Of a DNA stretch of 64,000 nt, positions 29,202-43,065 are shown piece after piece. The first letter of the stretch is position 1. The number at the start of each line of letters is the position of its first letter. Source of the stretch: Xestospongia bergquistia (taxonomy: Eukaryota > Porifera > Demospongiae > Haplosclerida > Petrosiidae); the NCBI GenBank assembly GCA_963965975.1, contig OZ014425.1:191001-255000 (forward strand), written 5' to 3'. Made by a program: the position numbers and the translations under genes. The notes under the pieces are model-generated. The model was not told the DNA's origin. It was given only the letters and a program-made list of their open reading frames with translations, and did not search any database.

Positions 29202-30495
29202 ATGGACGTTGACAGTAACCTTTTGGTAAGATATTGTCAACAAATATTTTATTTACTATTAATTTTAGATTATAGGTGGTGCAATAGCAGCAGCTGTTGC
29301 TGTGGGTGTGGTTTATTTTCTCATCAAAAAGGGGTCAACCTCTCACCCAGGACCACCACCACGTCTTGAACCTAAAGGTCCAATAGCATTAAGTCGTGAG
29401 AAGGCTCCTTTTAAGTTGATCAATAAACAAAATCTAACTCATGATACAAGACGATTCCGTTTTGCATTACAATCTGATAAGCATATCTTGGGATTACCAG
29501 TGGGTAAGTTGTGTGACTAAACCATACCCAATGACCCCACCCACAGGTAATCACATGTACCTGACAGCTCGAATTAACGGAGAGCTGGTTATTCGTCCTT
29601 ATACTCCTGTTACCTCTGATGATGAACTTGGTTACTTTGATCTTGTCATTAAGGTCAGTTGTTATGGCAACTGTATAACTATTTCACCATATTTGTATAG
29701 GTTTATAAAGCTGGTGTTCATCCACGTTTTCCTGATGGTGGGAAAATGTCCCAATATTTAGACTCCTTAAAAATAGGAGACACTGTTGATATACGTGGTC
29801 CAGATGGGAAGGTTGTCTATATTGGTCGAGGTTGGTATGAACTGTGCACCATATTATAAACATTTATCTTTTTTATATAAACTAGATGTCTATTTAATGA
29901 AGTCTATGAATCTATTTATTGTCAACAGTTAATGTATTTGTCTTACTATGTTTAGGTTATTTTAAGTTACGTAAGACTGGAGAGCTTCGTTATGCTACTA
30001 ATATAGGTCTTATTGCTGGAGGAACAGGTAAATATACCCTAATTAATGGGGCACACCTCTTTAATTAATTTATATGTCTGTCACCCACTTATAAGGTATC
30101 ACTCCAATGTTACAAATTATAAAGGCAATCCTTAAAGATTCAGAAGACAATTCAAAAGTCTCTCTCCTATTTGCTAATCAAACTGAAGATGATATTCTTG
30201 TCCGTTCTGAGTTAGAATGGTTAGCTAAACAAAATAGTAACTTTAAACTTTGGTATACATTGGACAGACCACCAGAAGGTAAGAGGTGTGGTTTCTAGTT
30301 ATAAATTAATAACTCTATGTAGGGTGGAGTTATAGCAGTGGTTTTGTTAATGCTGATATGATAGCTGGTCATTTACCACCTCCTGGACCTAATACAATTA
30401 TCTTAATGTGTGGCCCACCTCCTATGATCAAATTTGCTTGTCTACCTAATTTAGAGAAACTCAACTATACAGAGAAAATGTATGTTGATTTTTAG
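29202..30495 (+). CDS. CYB5R: NADH-cytochrome b5 reductase
   Basis: FAD flavoprotein that passes electrons from NADH to cytochrome b5 on ER/outer mitochondrial membranes, serving lipid desaturation and sterol synthesis. Starts at 29202 with MDVDSNLL; a membrane anchor [19 protein letters not shown] follows. The FAD-binding motif [20 protein letters not shown] (about 29595-29655), the [13 protein letters not shown] loop, the NADH-binding [16 protein letters not shown] (about 30005-30125) and the [16 protein letters not shown] tail are all present. Ends EKMYVDF. A frame opens earlier from a TTG at 29163, but the first ATG is 29202. Which of the CYB5R1/2/3 group it matches is not decidable; intact and of normal length. 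Confidence 0.95.
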
Positions 30496-30637
30496 GATTT
30501 TTGGTAATTATTTGAACAAGTTAATAGAAATTATTATTTTGTCTGTATGAAATTTATATTAATAATTATTAGTAATATTAGGGGCGTGTATTCCACGCCT
30601 ATTTAAATTCACTGTGCTAATATCAAATTGCTTTGTC

Positions 30638-32775
<2,138 letters not shown>

Positions 32776-34144
32776 ATTGATTATCCTCTGTTGTTTTATT
32801 CATTATTTTTATTATACATGTATTGTTAGTTGTTTACATCAGAACCAGCAGCAATATTATTATCATTATTATTAAATACACAATATCTAAAATTGTCATT
32901 GTTGTCAAACACACAGATTAGCAAATTAGCTCACTCATCATTTCGTCAGAAATGCAATCTTTAAACAGGGACCTGTTTGATGTTGAAGACTTGGGACCAA
33001 TAATCTTATCTTCAGTAGATCTATAAAAATCAAATAAATTTTAGTAATTACATCATACCAATTTTCAAGTTTAGCTTTCAATTAAGTTGGAATATAATTA
33101 ATTACTTTATTTAGTTATCACCCCAAACTATTCAATGTATTATAAATAATTATAAATATAACATTGTGCTTCAAATAATGTTGTTCTTTCTCAGTCTTCA
33201 ATTATATGCTAAATATTTATCTGTGGGTTAAAAGAATTTAAACTTACTGCTAATGAGATTGTTTCATTCTTTGTGGTGTCTATAAATTTGAATAATTAAA
33301 TAATTATTAGAAATTAGGAATTATTAAAAATTAAATAATTAGTAGTGTTGTTCTAGTTTTTTAAATTGTACTATAAGTTTTAGTTATTTAAAAAGCTACT
33401 TTTAGTGCACCGATATTTGTAATCATAATCCACAAATATCGTTAATGAGATTCATAGCATTACACAGTGGCGACCCACAAGAGCATGAAGACAAAATCGT
33501 ACATACATATATAAGGAAACTGAAACAGTCATGAGTGCCAGTGTGTTGTGGGCCAGCGTTCTGCAATGCATCAGACCTCTGAGATGGTTACCAGCATACT
33601 CTACGGAGTATCCGAAAGGCCGACTAGGATAGGGCTGGTAGTCTCCCTTTAAACGAGATGAGGCTGGTGTATTTGTGGTTCCCGGTTCCTGAATGCGACA
33701 TTCCCTAAGAGCTGGAATCCCGTACGGCTGGTTTTAAGTTAGGGCGACGCTCCAGCCAGGATTACCTCGCGAAGACGAGGGTTACCAAGCCAGGTGGCGG
33801 TCCCAGCTAGCAATAGCAGGGAATCCTGGAGCCTAAGTGGAAGCCTGAGTGGGTGAGCGAGTAGGAATCGTTTGGGCAACACACAAGGGTTTTTTTTTAT
33901 AAATTTTGATTTATTTAAATTTGATTAAATAAATCTAACATTTTTTTTATAAATCTGTAGAACTGTTCAGTCTGTCATGAATGAATCTTATTAACAATAC
34001 TTATGATTACTAACATTGGTGTGGTGGAGAGCAGACAACATCTTTCTAAAACTGTAAATGTACCAAAGACAAAAACTATGCTAAACATAATACATTGATA
34101 TACATAATCTGATGCATAAAGAGCAGTCCTTCTTGCAATCGTCA
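32776..34144. other. Gene-poor 1.37 kb between NDR kinase and S8 protease 3' ends
   Basis: Convergent 3' flanks, very AT-rich, with no coding frame I can support. It contains a perfect 10-base inverted repeat (33411-33420 and 33432-33441) and then a sharply GC-richer structured element at about 33470-33898. Confidence 0.7.
33470..33898 (+). ncRNA. Candidate structured non-coding RNA or SINE-like element
   Basis: About 430 bases of near-50% GC in AT-rich surroundings, with no reading frame. Stems readable by eye: CCCACAA (33474-33480) with TTGTGGG (33546-33552); TACCAGC (33589-33595) with GCTGGTA (33634-33640). Inside the latter is a perfect hairpin ATACTC-TACG-GAGTAT (33596-33611) whose loop is a UNCG-type tetraloop. 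Further on, CCTCG-cgaaga-CGAGG sits inside CCAGGATT...AATCCTGG. The block ends in a run of nine T (about 33890-33898), as RNA polymerase III transcripts do. No match to RNase P, 7SK, U-snRNA or tRNA was recognised. Alternatives: a degenerate SINE or transposon end. Confidence 0.35.
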
Positions 34145-36148
34145 TTAATTGTTGCAGTTTTTATACACCAGTTTATTTGGTGTGTCACCATCAGGACATC
34201 TGCTGATTATGTTCTCAGTTGCACTAGACATAATAACCACAATAACACATCATACACTAGTTCAAAATTACTTACATCTTTTGAACATAGCTCTTCATAT
34301 CTGCAGGAGAATAATCATTACAAGAGAGGATCTTAGCAACTACACCAGCCTGAGAGAGAGAGAGAGAGAGAGAGGATAGAGCAATGACTTTGTTATCTTA
34401 CAACATGTGGAGCTGACATTGAAGTACCTGTATAACAAAGACAGAAATAGTTCGTTATATAATATATATAGATACCCTACCACTAAGAATTGCCACGTTA
34501 TTGTTAAGCCATGTTGATGTAATATAGACACCCTATATATATAATATATATAATAAGATGACAAACATTGTTTATTACAGTTATCCTTACTGGAGCAATG
34601 ATGTCAACACAAGTACCATAGTTACTGAAATAGGCAAAATCATCATCACTGTCACTAGCAGCTACAGTAATACTACAAGACAGAATGAAATTATTATCAG
34701 TGCACAAAATTTACCAATATTGAGCTGATGCTGGAGACCGATAGCATGCATCAGTCATCTCATTACCAGCTGCTACAACCATATGAACACCCTGTGTAAT
34801 ACAACCTGTTAACAATACTATCAGTAGTCCAATGTCTTACATTAGATACAGCAGAATCAACAGCAGTATTGAGTGAATAAGAGTAGCCTCCTCCTAATGA
34901 CAAACTAATTAATTAATAAATATAATACACAAATTAAAAGTTATTAATTGACATACTTGGCAACTGATCTTCGACCTTTTTTATAATGTTGCTCAACAAC
35001 CCAGTTAATACCACTGACTACACCACTGAAATTATATAAAAACATTTTAATTCTTGATAAAGTATATACCTGACATAACCAGAGCCATATTCATCCAAAA
35101 CTCGCACAGCAATAGCTGTAGCCTTTTTAGCTAGTCCCCAAGTATCAGCCATTACTGTACCAGCACAATGAGTACCGTGTCCATGAAGATCTGTCCCTGG
35201 AGAGTAGCTATCAACAAAGTCATTTCCCCATTCAGCACGACCACTAAAATCTGAATGAGTGGTCTCAATACCACTACATGTAATAGATGCATGAATAAGT
35301 GGAATGGAAGTAAATGGATGTATGATAGAAACGTACGTATCAATAATATAGATATCTACACCATATCCAGAACCTACATTGTAACCAAAAGCTAACACTG
35401 ATAGTAGTACGTAATAACTTACAAGAGGAATCATAATAATACTCATTAGATGAGGGTTTGTTTTGACTAGTAGTTCTCACAATTCCCTAACATAACAGAA
35501 CATTATAACAACAAATAGAATACCGCAATCTCATGTTGACAGTGTTAGTGATGTCCTTAATTCTTACCCATGTAGCACCCTCTTGTAAAGTACAGTTTGC
35601 ATTAACAACCTAAAAAGAACTAATTCATGCACAAACACAATACATCATTCACCTGATCTCTCTCAACATATTGTACACCATACATTAGACGTACTTTATA
35701 TAGCAATCTAGACAAACAGATAATAATAACACATCCTCTATATATTTACTTGTCATCCATTATGGCAGAGTATCCTCTGAAGGAACCAATATGAAATTGA
35801 TTTTTAACAGCACTGTTGTTATAATAAGTCATCATATTCGAGAGAAGAATATGGTGACGTTGAACTAGTTTAAAAAACGAGGATATAGAAGATAATATAA
35901 AGAATTACTGCATCTATTTATTGTATTTTGCATTACCATCTTCTTCTTGTATATTCTCATCAAATACTACAATATAATTGTCTTTAACTGCAGTCATTGA
36001 GTTAGCAGCTAATAATGGAGCTAAAGAAAGAGAGATGACACACTGTGTGTGCTGATGTTAACACTCACTTACCCATCTTTTTCTCAGTGATGGCTGCAGT
36101 TGTTACCAACAGCACTGCTGCAAAATACACGAACTGAATGCAATACAT
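34145..36148 (-). CDS. Secreted proteinase K-like serine protease (S8A subtilase)
   Basis: Start at 36148: the signal peptide MYCIQFVYFAAVLLVTTAAI is followed by an I9 propeptide (DNYIVVFDENIQ, then FRGYSAIMDDKLLYKVR). The catalytic triad is present: Asp in VDIYIIDT, His in HGHGTHCAGTV, Ser in SGTSMSAPHVAGVV; the oxyanion Asn is in MVVAAGNEM. Cysteines and the C-terminus (TPNKLVYKNCNN) resemble proteinase K/cerevisin-type and PCSK9-group enzymes rather than furin-type convertases; no P domain follows. About eleven exons with short introns, so it is a resident eukaryotic gene. The last exon (about 34145-34230) is reached by splicing at the TAG before TGCAACTG. Probably a secreted or vacuolar digestive protease; substrate unknown. 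Confidence 0.92.
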
Positions 36149-36255
36149 AGCAAAGAAGATAGCTGAACTACTACTTTAGGAACACTTCCTGCTTTTATAG
36201 TCATTCTGCAGAAATAGAGGAGGGGCTGGGGGGGAAGCCACGCCCACTTTAAACT
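36149..36255. promoter_or_regulatory. 107-bp bidirectional promoter, S8 protease / HPS5
   Basis: Divergent ATGs at 36148 (-) and 36256 (+). The gap contains a purine-rich GGAGGGGCTGGGGGGGAAGC stretch (about 36219-36238) and CCACGCCCAC, both unlike the AT-rich introns around it. Confidence 0.55.
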
Positions 36256-39200
36256 ATGGAGTCTGATGAAGGAGCAAGACCAGAATGGAGAGGATTAGTT
36301 CAACTGATAGATGGACGTCCTCTCTTCTCTCCTCTCTCTAATGCTGTCAAAGTGAAGGTATATCTATACATGTATAGTATCTCCCTCTGATATAGTATCT
36401 CCTATCTTACAGTACACATCTATTGCTGCCTCTACTCGTCACGTAACACTAGGAGCTAACAGTGGCGGAGTTTATTGTTTTGCAGCTGAAGACTTTCGTT
36501 ATCTTTGTCTCTTAGCAAACAAAGTTTGTGTACATACATTCTAAGATATAAACCACACCCCTTTTAATAGGAAGGCAGTGTTTCTAGTTTAAGTTTCTCC
36601 CCTAACGAGGGAACATTAGCAGTTGTTGCTGCTGACAATAATGTTTGTTTTTGGGAACTCAATTTAGATGATCCTAGCAATGAATCGAAGGTACTAAACA
36701 AAGGATGACATCATTATGATGTAATGATTCCTTTGTAGCGATTTCATGTCTCCTCTATATTGCGAGGGGGCACTGTGACTGATATGACGTGGGACAGGAG
36801 GGGGACCCGATTATTTTATGGGGACAACCAAGGAAGAATTGCCATTGCATATATTCCAAAGGTAACTATTAGTATAATATAATGGGTGTGGCTAGTACAA
36901 TATAATGGGTTATTTTTTAGTATGCTCGTATGTTTGGAGCAAGTTCTTTGTTTAAAAAAGTTGACGAAATTATTCATGTTGAAAAGTCACCAATAGTTCA
37001 ACTAGTAAGTTGGAAACATATAAGAAGTCTATGACATGGTGTCTTTAATAAAGGACACTTGGCAAGATCTTTTATTAATATCAACATCACAAAGATGTTT
37101 ATTGTTAAAACTACAAGGGTAAGACAATGATAATGTAATAGTTTATTATATTAAATTTTATAGAGAAACTGTTGAGTCTCTCATTCAAGTTGGTACTAAA
37201 TCAAGGTAATAACAACACACATCAAGTGTTATTACCACTAATTAACAGGGTTGGACCTTTTGGTGCTTTTTTCCATCCTCGTTGGACAGGACGTCCTCCA
37301 GTAGTCTATTCAGCAAGACCAAAAGGTCGTTTGTGGGAGGTAGGTTAATGTTAGTATCTATCCATATCTATTCTCCTCTTTTCAGGCTGATATTGCTGGT
37401 ACAGTATTATCAACTATTAAACAAAGGGATTTAGTGACTGCTCCACCTACTGTTATAATTGATATTGCTTCCTCTGATCTTCCACCGACTCCTCCCATGC
37501 CATCTCTTCCCTCGTTCAACTTTGATCGCTTAATTCTCTTGTTAAATACATACCTTGTGACTTGGAGGGAAGGATCTATTTTTATATTTCATCCTTCATC
37601 ATATTCTTTGAGTAACTGGTCAAACCAGTTTCAAAGAATAGTTGATGTCATATGTGTAAATGAAAAAGTAAGTCATACATCCATTTTGTAAATATAAACT
37701 GTCCATTTACAACTTAGCCCTTATATTTTATCATCCATTGATTATTTGTTTGTCCATTCTTTATTTATCTGTCCATTTGTTTTATCATTTGTCCTTTACC
37801 TATTTCTTTTATCTGTCCATTCTTAAGGTATACATATTGCACAATAATTGTCAGAGTGTGACTTGTCTCTCTTATCTCAAAATTTTTGATATTTTAAAAG
37901 CTTTAATGAAAGCTGATAATTTGCAGTTAGTTAAGCAAGTAGGTACACACCTGTTATAATGAAGTGTAAACACATCAACACTTATACTACATTATAGGAC
38001 CAAATACCATATGTTGTGTTAACATTGTCATAGCAGCTGCTCTACAGTATGTCTGTTGCATTATAGGTATTGTGTCACTATAGTGATGTGATTAAAGAGG
38101 AAATGACTACTCAACAAGAGATGGTAGCAGCTGTCTTGCAATTTATAGCAGACTCTAACATCTCATTAGAGCCTGAATTAAAGGAGTTAATTGCTTTGAT
38201 GCCAAAGAAAGAGAATGCAACCTGGATCCCAACGGAAGATGATGCAATATTGACACCGAGTGAGGATATAACAGTCATGGATGGGCTAGAGGAGACTGAT
38301 GGATTAAAGACTACTAAAGAGAAGGAGAGAGAAGAACGTCAACTAGAAAAAGTTGAGAAGACTCAAGCAGAGTCTGAGTTATTTCCTGTCATTGAAGAAA
38401 CTAGCCAATTTACTTTAGAAGGTAGTGAAGACTCCACCCACCACTTATTATCAGAACACAGTGGTTTCGATCATATACCTGATGAAAAGAACTCCCCTTC
38501 ACTCTCTCATACATCAACCACACCCACTGATAATGGACCCATAGGCCACAGTTTACCTCCAGCAATAAACCATACTCACAAAGTAGGTTCTCCAGTGGAT
38601 CAAATAACTCAATATTCTGCTCCAACTCAACTGTTACTTCCATCAAGTCCTCCAACAACACTAAATAGTATGTCTCCTACAGGACCTCCCATTACAACAC
38701 GTATGGGTGGAACAGGGGGTGGGGCCACAGTGGAGGAAGAGGAAGGAATACTCGTAGTCAGACAACTCTCCCGAGAAAAGAAGAAAAAAGGTCGATCAAA
38801 GAAAAGACGTGGTTCTCTGGGTAAGATAACAAACAATATTATTAAAGTGATATTTGTATTATGAATAGATACTCAATTATCCAAGCCATTTAGTCCCTCA
38901 CAACCTAGTCTTGATGATATTTTAGAAGGAGATTATCCTTTACCAGTGGAGATATCACCATCACAGTCACAGATGTCATCAGCAGCTACATCAACTGATA
39001 ACTCCCCACATGCCTCTCTTCCTCCATCTCCACCCAAAGTAGAAATAATTGAGTCATATTCATCAGTCATAACATCTACAAAATTAGATAACGAAGGGGA
39101 GGTAACCTATACACGATCACAATCATTAGATTTTACTGATAACTATTCTCGATCTCGGGGTCAATCAATTGATAATAGTCTTCAAAAACCTACAAATCTA

Positions 39201-41556
39201 ATATCAAAAGTCAAATCAATGGCATCATCACAGCAAGAGGGTTTCCAACGAACTGGACGAATCATGAAGGAGTTCCTTTCTTCTTTATCTCCCACACCTA
39301 CTGCTGGAGTTCATTCACCATCACCAGAAATGAAATTAGATGGAAAATCACCTTCACCTGAAGTGGGGAACAACCCTTTACAAGAAGATGGACTAACAGA
39401 CTCTTATCATCCTTCTATATCGCCATTAAGTCCAACAACTATTCTATCTCCTTCACCATCAATACCATTGGACAGTGATACTGAGAGATTTGTAACAGCT
39501 GTTTATAATACAAAGTAAGTCACAAGACATGCTGCATTATTGATATTATTAAATTTACAGACAAAGTTTAGATGACCCTCAGGTGTTGTCATCTTCACAA
39601 TACCTCACAGAGACAATAAAAGAATGGAAGGAAGAGTTAATGATATACCACACTCACCTCCAGTCTTTATTTGACAAGCAGGACAGCGATGTCTTTAGCC
39701 ACGCCTCCTATACCTCTTTAGATGACTCTATCAAGGAATCAGTGTCTGAACTGGTCACACTTTGTTTAGAGTTAAAATTATTTGGAGACAATGAAACTGT
39801 CCCGGGATTTATCAAACAGTTTAGATACATATTGCATTGTTTTAGAACTAAACAATTCTTAGTCGAACAATCTTTTACTTCACAATGTGAAGGCTGGAGA
39901 ATATTAGCATGTTCTAATGCTACAAGCATATCATCTACTGACTCTGCTAAGGAAATACAAGAGTTGATAGTATCATCACCAGAGCTATCCATGAGTCTAA
40001 TGTTAAGGTAATGTATCAAATATGATTGCTGTTATTAGTCCTTTCTTTAGAGCATATGAGAATAAAGTGACATTCTTACATTTGTGTGCAAATAATTATC
40101 CCATTATTGAGCCGTGGGAAGTTGCAGCCCTATGTCACTTAGATCACAAAGGGGAGATACCTAGTGATTATATCTATGATCAAGAGACATATGCTAATTA
40201 TCTTGATCTCTTATTTGCCAAAGAATTGCAGACAAATGTAATTAGTTCATTAACAAACAACGAACTATTACTAATATCAGTGACAGCTGCACTGTCAGCA
40301 TTACCAGATGAAATGATAAAGGACAAAGAAGGACAACCATTGTAAGTATTACATCATATCTTGTAATAGTTGATGGTGTCTCTTCTATTAGACCCCATAG
40401 CCATCTTGCTTTATGGCCACATCAAACCAGTTTGACTAGTTTGACCAGTTTTTGTAGCCAGTTATCTACCAGAGAAACATGTGAACGTATTCTCATGTTA
40501 TTTAAACAAGAAGGGTACATACAAATACTATGTAATAAATTAAGGGTTTCACCCACATCCATTCATTACATGTACCATTCATTATATTACATTACTTACA
40601 GATATTGGAGAGGTTGTCTTGATCTTTGTGTGTCTATTGAGAAGACAGATGACATACTAAAAATGGCTGCCCATCTTCAAAGCGTTCCTTTGTTACAAGA
40701 ATTAACAACAAACAGTTAGTACAACACAATATGATATTACTTTCTATTTTTATTAGGTGATGTATTCTCCTTGCCTAGTTCCTGGCAATATTTGTTAACA
40801 TTACTGAACAAACTAGATTTACCTGTTCAACCAGTTAGCAACTCGGAGAACATTAATTGGGTGGGTGTAGTCAGAGAAATGGTGAGTTCTATTGGTGTAG
40901 AGGAAGGTGGCAAGATCCTCAACACACTGTCAATGACTTGGAAATTTCCTAGTTCACTTCATGAGTTATTAGTGAACCTCTCAATTGTACATAGAGAACA
41001 AAGGTTAATAGTATTTTTCTCTTAGTAACATTTACCAATTGTACATAAGGACTATTGCTCATGGTCTCTTAGAAAAGTTGGATCGATATCTGTGGGCCCC
41101 TCGTCCTGTATCTCTTGGTCCCCATCTTCTTAGTGTGTACCAGAAAGAAGAGGAAGACTATGAAGAGAAAGAAAGAACACAAGATATAACATCACCTCCA
41201 CCACAACAGGAATACTATCCCAAAATTAGTCAGTCTTACATTGAAGATGCTGGATCACACTGGGGTATTCGATCCAACAGTAACAGGTAAGGACTATCAT
41301 GTGACAATCACATGATCAACTTTGTAGGTGTGACATGTGTCGATATCCTATAACAGCAAAGGTATCTGATAAAGAACAAGGTGCTATTGCTTTTCATTGT
41401 GGTCAGTATTAACATTGTATATGTACCATTAAAAATTCACTCTTTGTAGGTCATCTCTTTCATCGTCAATGTGTCCCCGAACAAGCTTGTGTCGTCTGTT
41501 TTGTAAAGAAATACAGAACTCACTTGTTACATAAATCTATTATAAATAAACAATAG
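36256..41556 (+). CDS. HPS5: HPS5-like BLOC-2 subunit with a C-terminal RING-H2 finger
   Basis: BLOC-2 subunit for lysosome-related organelle traffic. The N-terminal half (36.26-37.7 kb) gives beta-propeller sequence close to vertebrate HPS5: HVTLGANSGGVYCFA, VVAADNNVCFWELN, FYGDNQGRIAIAYIPK, VYSARPKGRLWEADI, VTWREGSIFIFHPS. The middle (38.1-39.5 kb) is a serine/proline-rich, presumably disordered region. The C-terminal alpha-solenoid includes ELVTLCLELKLFG, PIIEPWEVAALCHL and TIAHGLLEKLDRYLWAP, the last matching the end of human HPS5. Here the frame continues about 110 residues further into CDMC...HCGHLFHRQC...CVVC, a full RING-H2 finger (about 41331-41510), and ends SIINKQ. Acceptor sites and frame support the extension. 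Confidence 0.92.
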
Positions 41557-41806
41557 CTATTGAATTTTACAACTGTTTTGTTGGTGTTATAAATAATATA
41601 TACCTGTTATTTTTAATGTACTCTTGTGAAGAGGAAATTAACGAGGAGAAGATGCACACCTGTACTGTCTAATAACTTATGAAGGTTTTGAGAAATGAGC
41701 ATGCGCAGAGGGTGTGGCTGTTTCATTTTGGTAGTAAACAAAAGAAAGAAAAGGAAATATCTACAGATTTTAACGACTCAGCTACTATAACACATAATCT
41801 AATAAC

Positions 41807-42624
41807 ATGTTCAAGATCGATACAAATCAGGTTTGTTTTGATGATCTAACTGTTAGGATAAATACTTCTATTTATTTTAGGTCCTCAAGGAAATTCGAAG
41901 TGTAGGTCCGTTCTTGGCACCATTTGTAAAGACATGCTGTTTATATTTCATCATCAGTCCAGAGGAAGGCACATTATCTCATTGTATAGTGAAGTTGTTA
42001 CCAATACTCGTTTTACTAGCTTTTATAACAGCACAAGGTGTCCTACACAACAGTTACAATAAGTGGATATTACTAGGACTAGGAGCATGTGCTGTGGGAG
42101 ATATTTTATTGGTTTGGCAAAATAAGGATATCTCAATCTTCTTACTTGGTATGTTGTTCTTCAGTCTTGGAAACATATCGTATATCATTGCTTTTGGATT
42201 TTGGCCATTTGGTTTGAAAGAATTTCTCCTTGGTACTTCAGTGACGAGCATTATATTATCTTGTCTCTCTCCTTATCTCAAAGCACCAATGTCATATTAT
42301 GTCATTTGTTATGGCTATCTTGTAGGGTTTCTATGGTGGAGAGCTTTAGCGCGGTTCAACTTACAAGGAGATATCCCGTGGAGGAAAATATATGCAGCTA
42401 TTGGTGCAACTCTATTTGCAATATCAGATAGCTTCTTGGGTTTTAATAAGTTTTGTTGTCCTATTCCATATGATGATCAAATTATCATGATTACATACTA
42501 TGGAGCACAAATGTTTATTGCTTTTAGTATTATTAATTCTGGAATATTGTTATCTGATAAAGAAACTAATCACAGCAATGGCGTTCACAGTCATCCTGTT
42601 GTCATGAATGGTGTCATAAAATAA
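41807..42624 (+). CDS. TMEM86: Lysoplasmalogenase (TMEM86/YhhN family)
   Basis: Multipass membrane hydrolase that cleaves the vinyl-ether bond of lysoplasmalogens. Two exons: MFKIDTNQ (41807-41830), then one long exon starting VLKEIRSVGPFLAPFVK. Family hallmarks: GACAVGDILLVWQNKDISI, LGMLFFSLGNISYIIAFGF, YAAIGATLFAISDSFLGFNK and MITYYGAQMFIAFSI, spread over about eight hydrophobic segments; the acidic residues in GDILL and AISD are the proposed active-site pair. About 240 residues, normal for the family. AATAAA at 42963 is a plausible poly(A) signal. Confidence 0.94.
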
Positions 42625-43065
42625 TATAACAGATGTCATCACACCTCCTGGCATTTAATACTTATAATCAAAACATCACAAATTCTTTACTTGTTTTTGT
42701 AATATTATATTTATGATTTAATATTAATTTGTGTATTCATATATACCATACAGAGTGTACAATATACAGTTGTCCTGTATTTAATGTAGTGATCACTAAA
42801 GTACATGTACTATAATGATGTTATCATGTCATTTGATGATTGTTATTACCAAACTATTTTGCAGATCTGGTTACCGTAAGATATTACATATTAATATCAC
42901 ATGTTGGGGAGAGGTAGGAAGTTTACTTGGTGTACTGTAGTCTCTCATGAAATGTTTGTTTCAATAAAAATAGCATTTTAATTTCTAAAAATCAACTTTC
43001 ATTTATGTTTACAATAACAAAGATGAAATCTTTTAAGTAGATTCATGAATGTAAGTTGCATCATC
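42625..43065. other. Intergenic between two convergent 3' ends
   Basis: AT-rich 3' flanks of TMEM86 (+) and the ANKS1/Caskin-like gene (-). AATAAA at 42963-42968 serves the + strand. Nothing else seen. Confidence 0.6.

Noticed and set aside
33640-33840. tRNA or tRNA-derived SINE head
   Set aside because: No acceptable A box/B box pair at tRNA spacing and no cloverleaf with anticodon arm could be drawn.
33747-33898. HDV-like ribozyme at the end of the structured element
   Set aside because: GGTCCCAGC and TTTGGGCAACA look like HDV-fold pieces, but the order of the other helices and the active-site segment could not be found.
34145-36148. Bacterial contamination or recent transfer of the S8 protease
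   Set aside because: About ten spliceosomal introns and AT content equal to neighbours; any transfer would be ancient.
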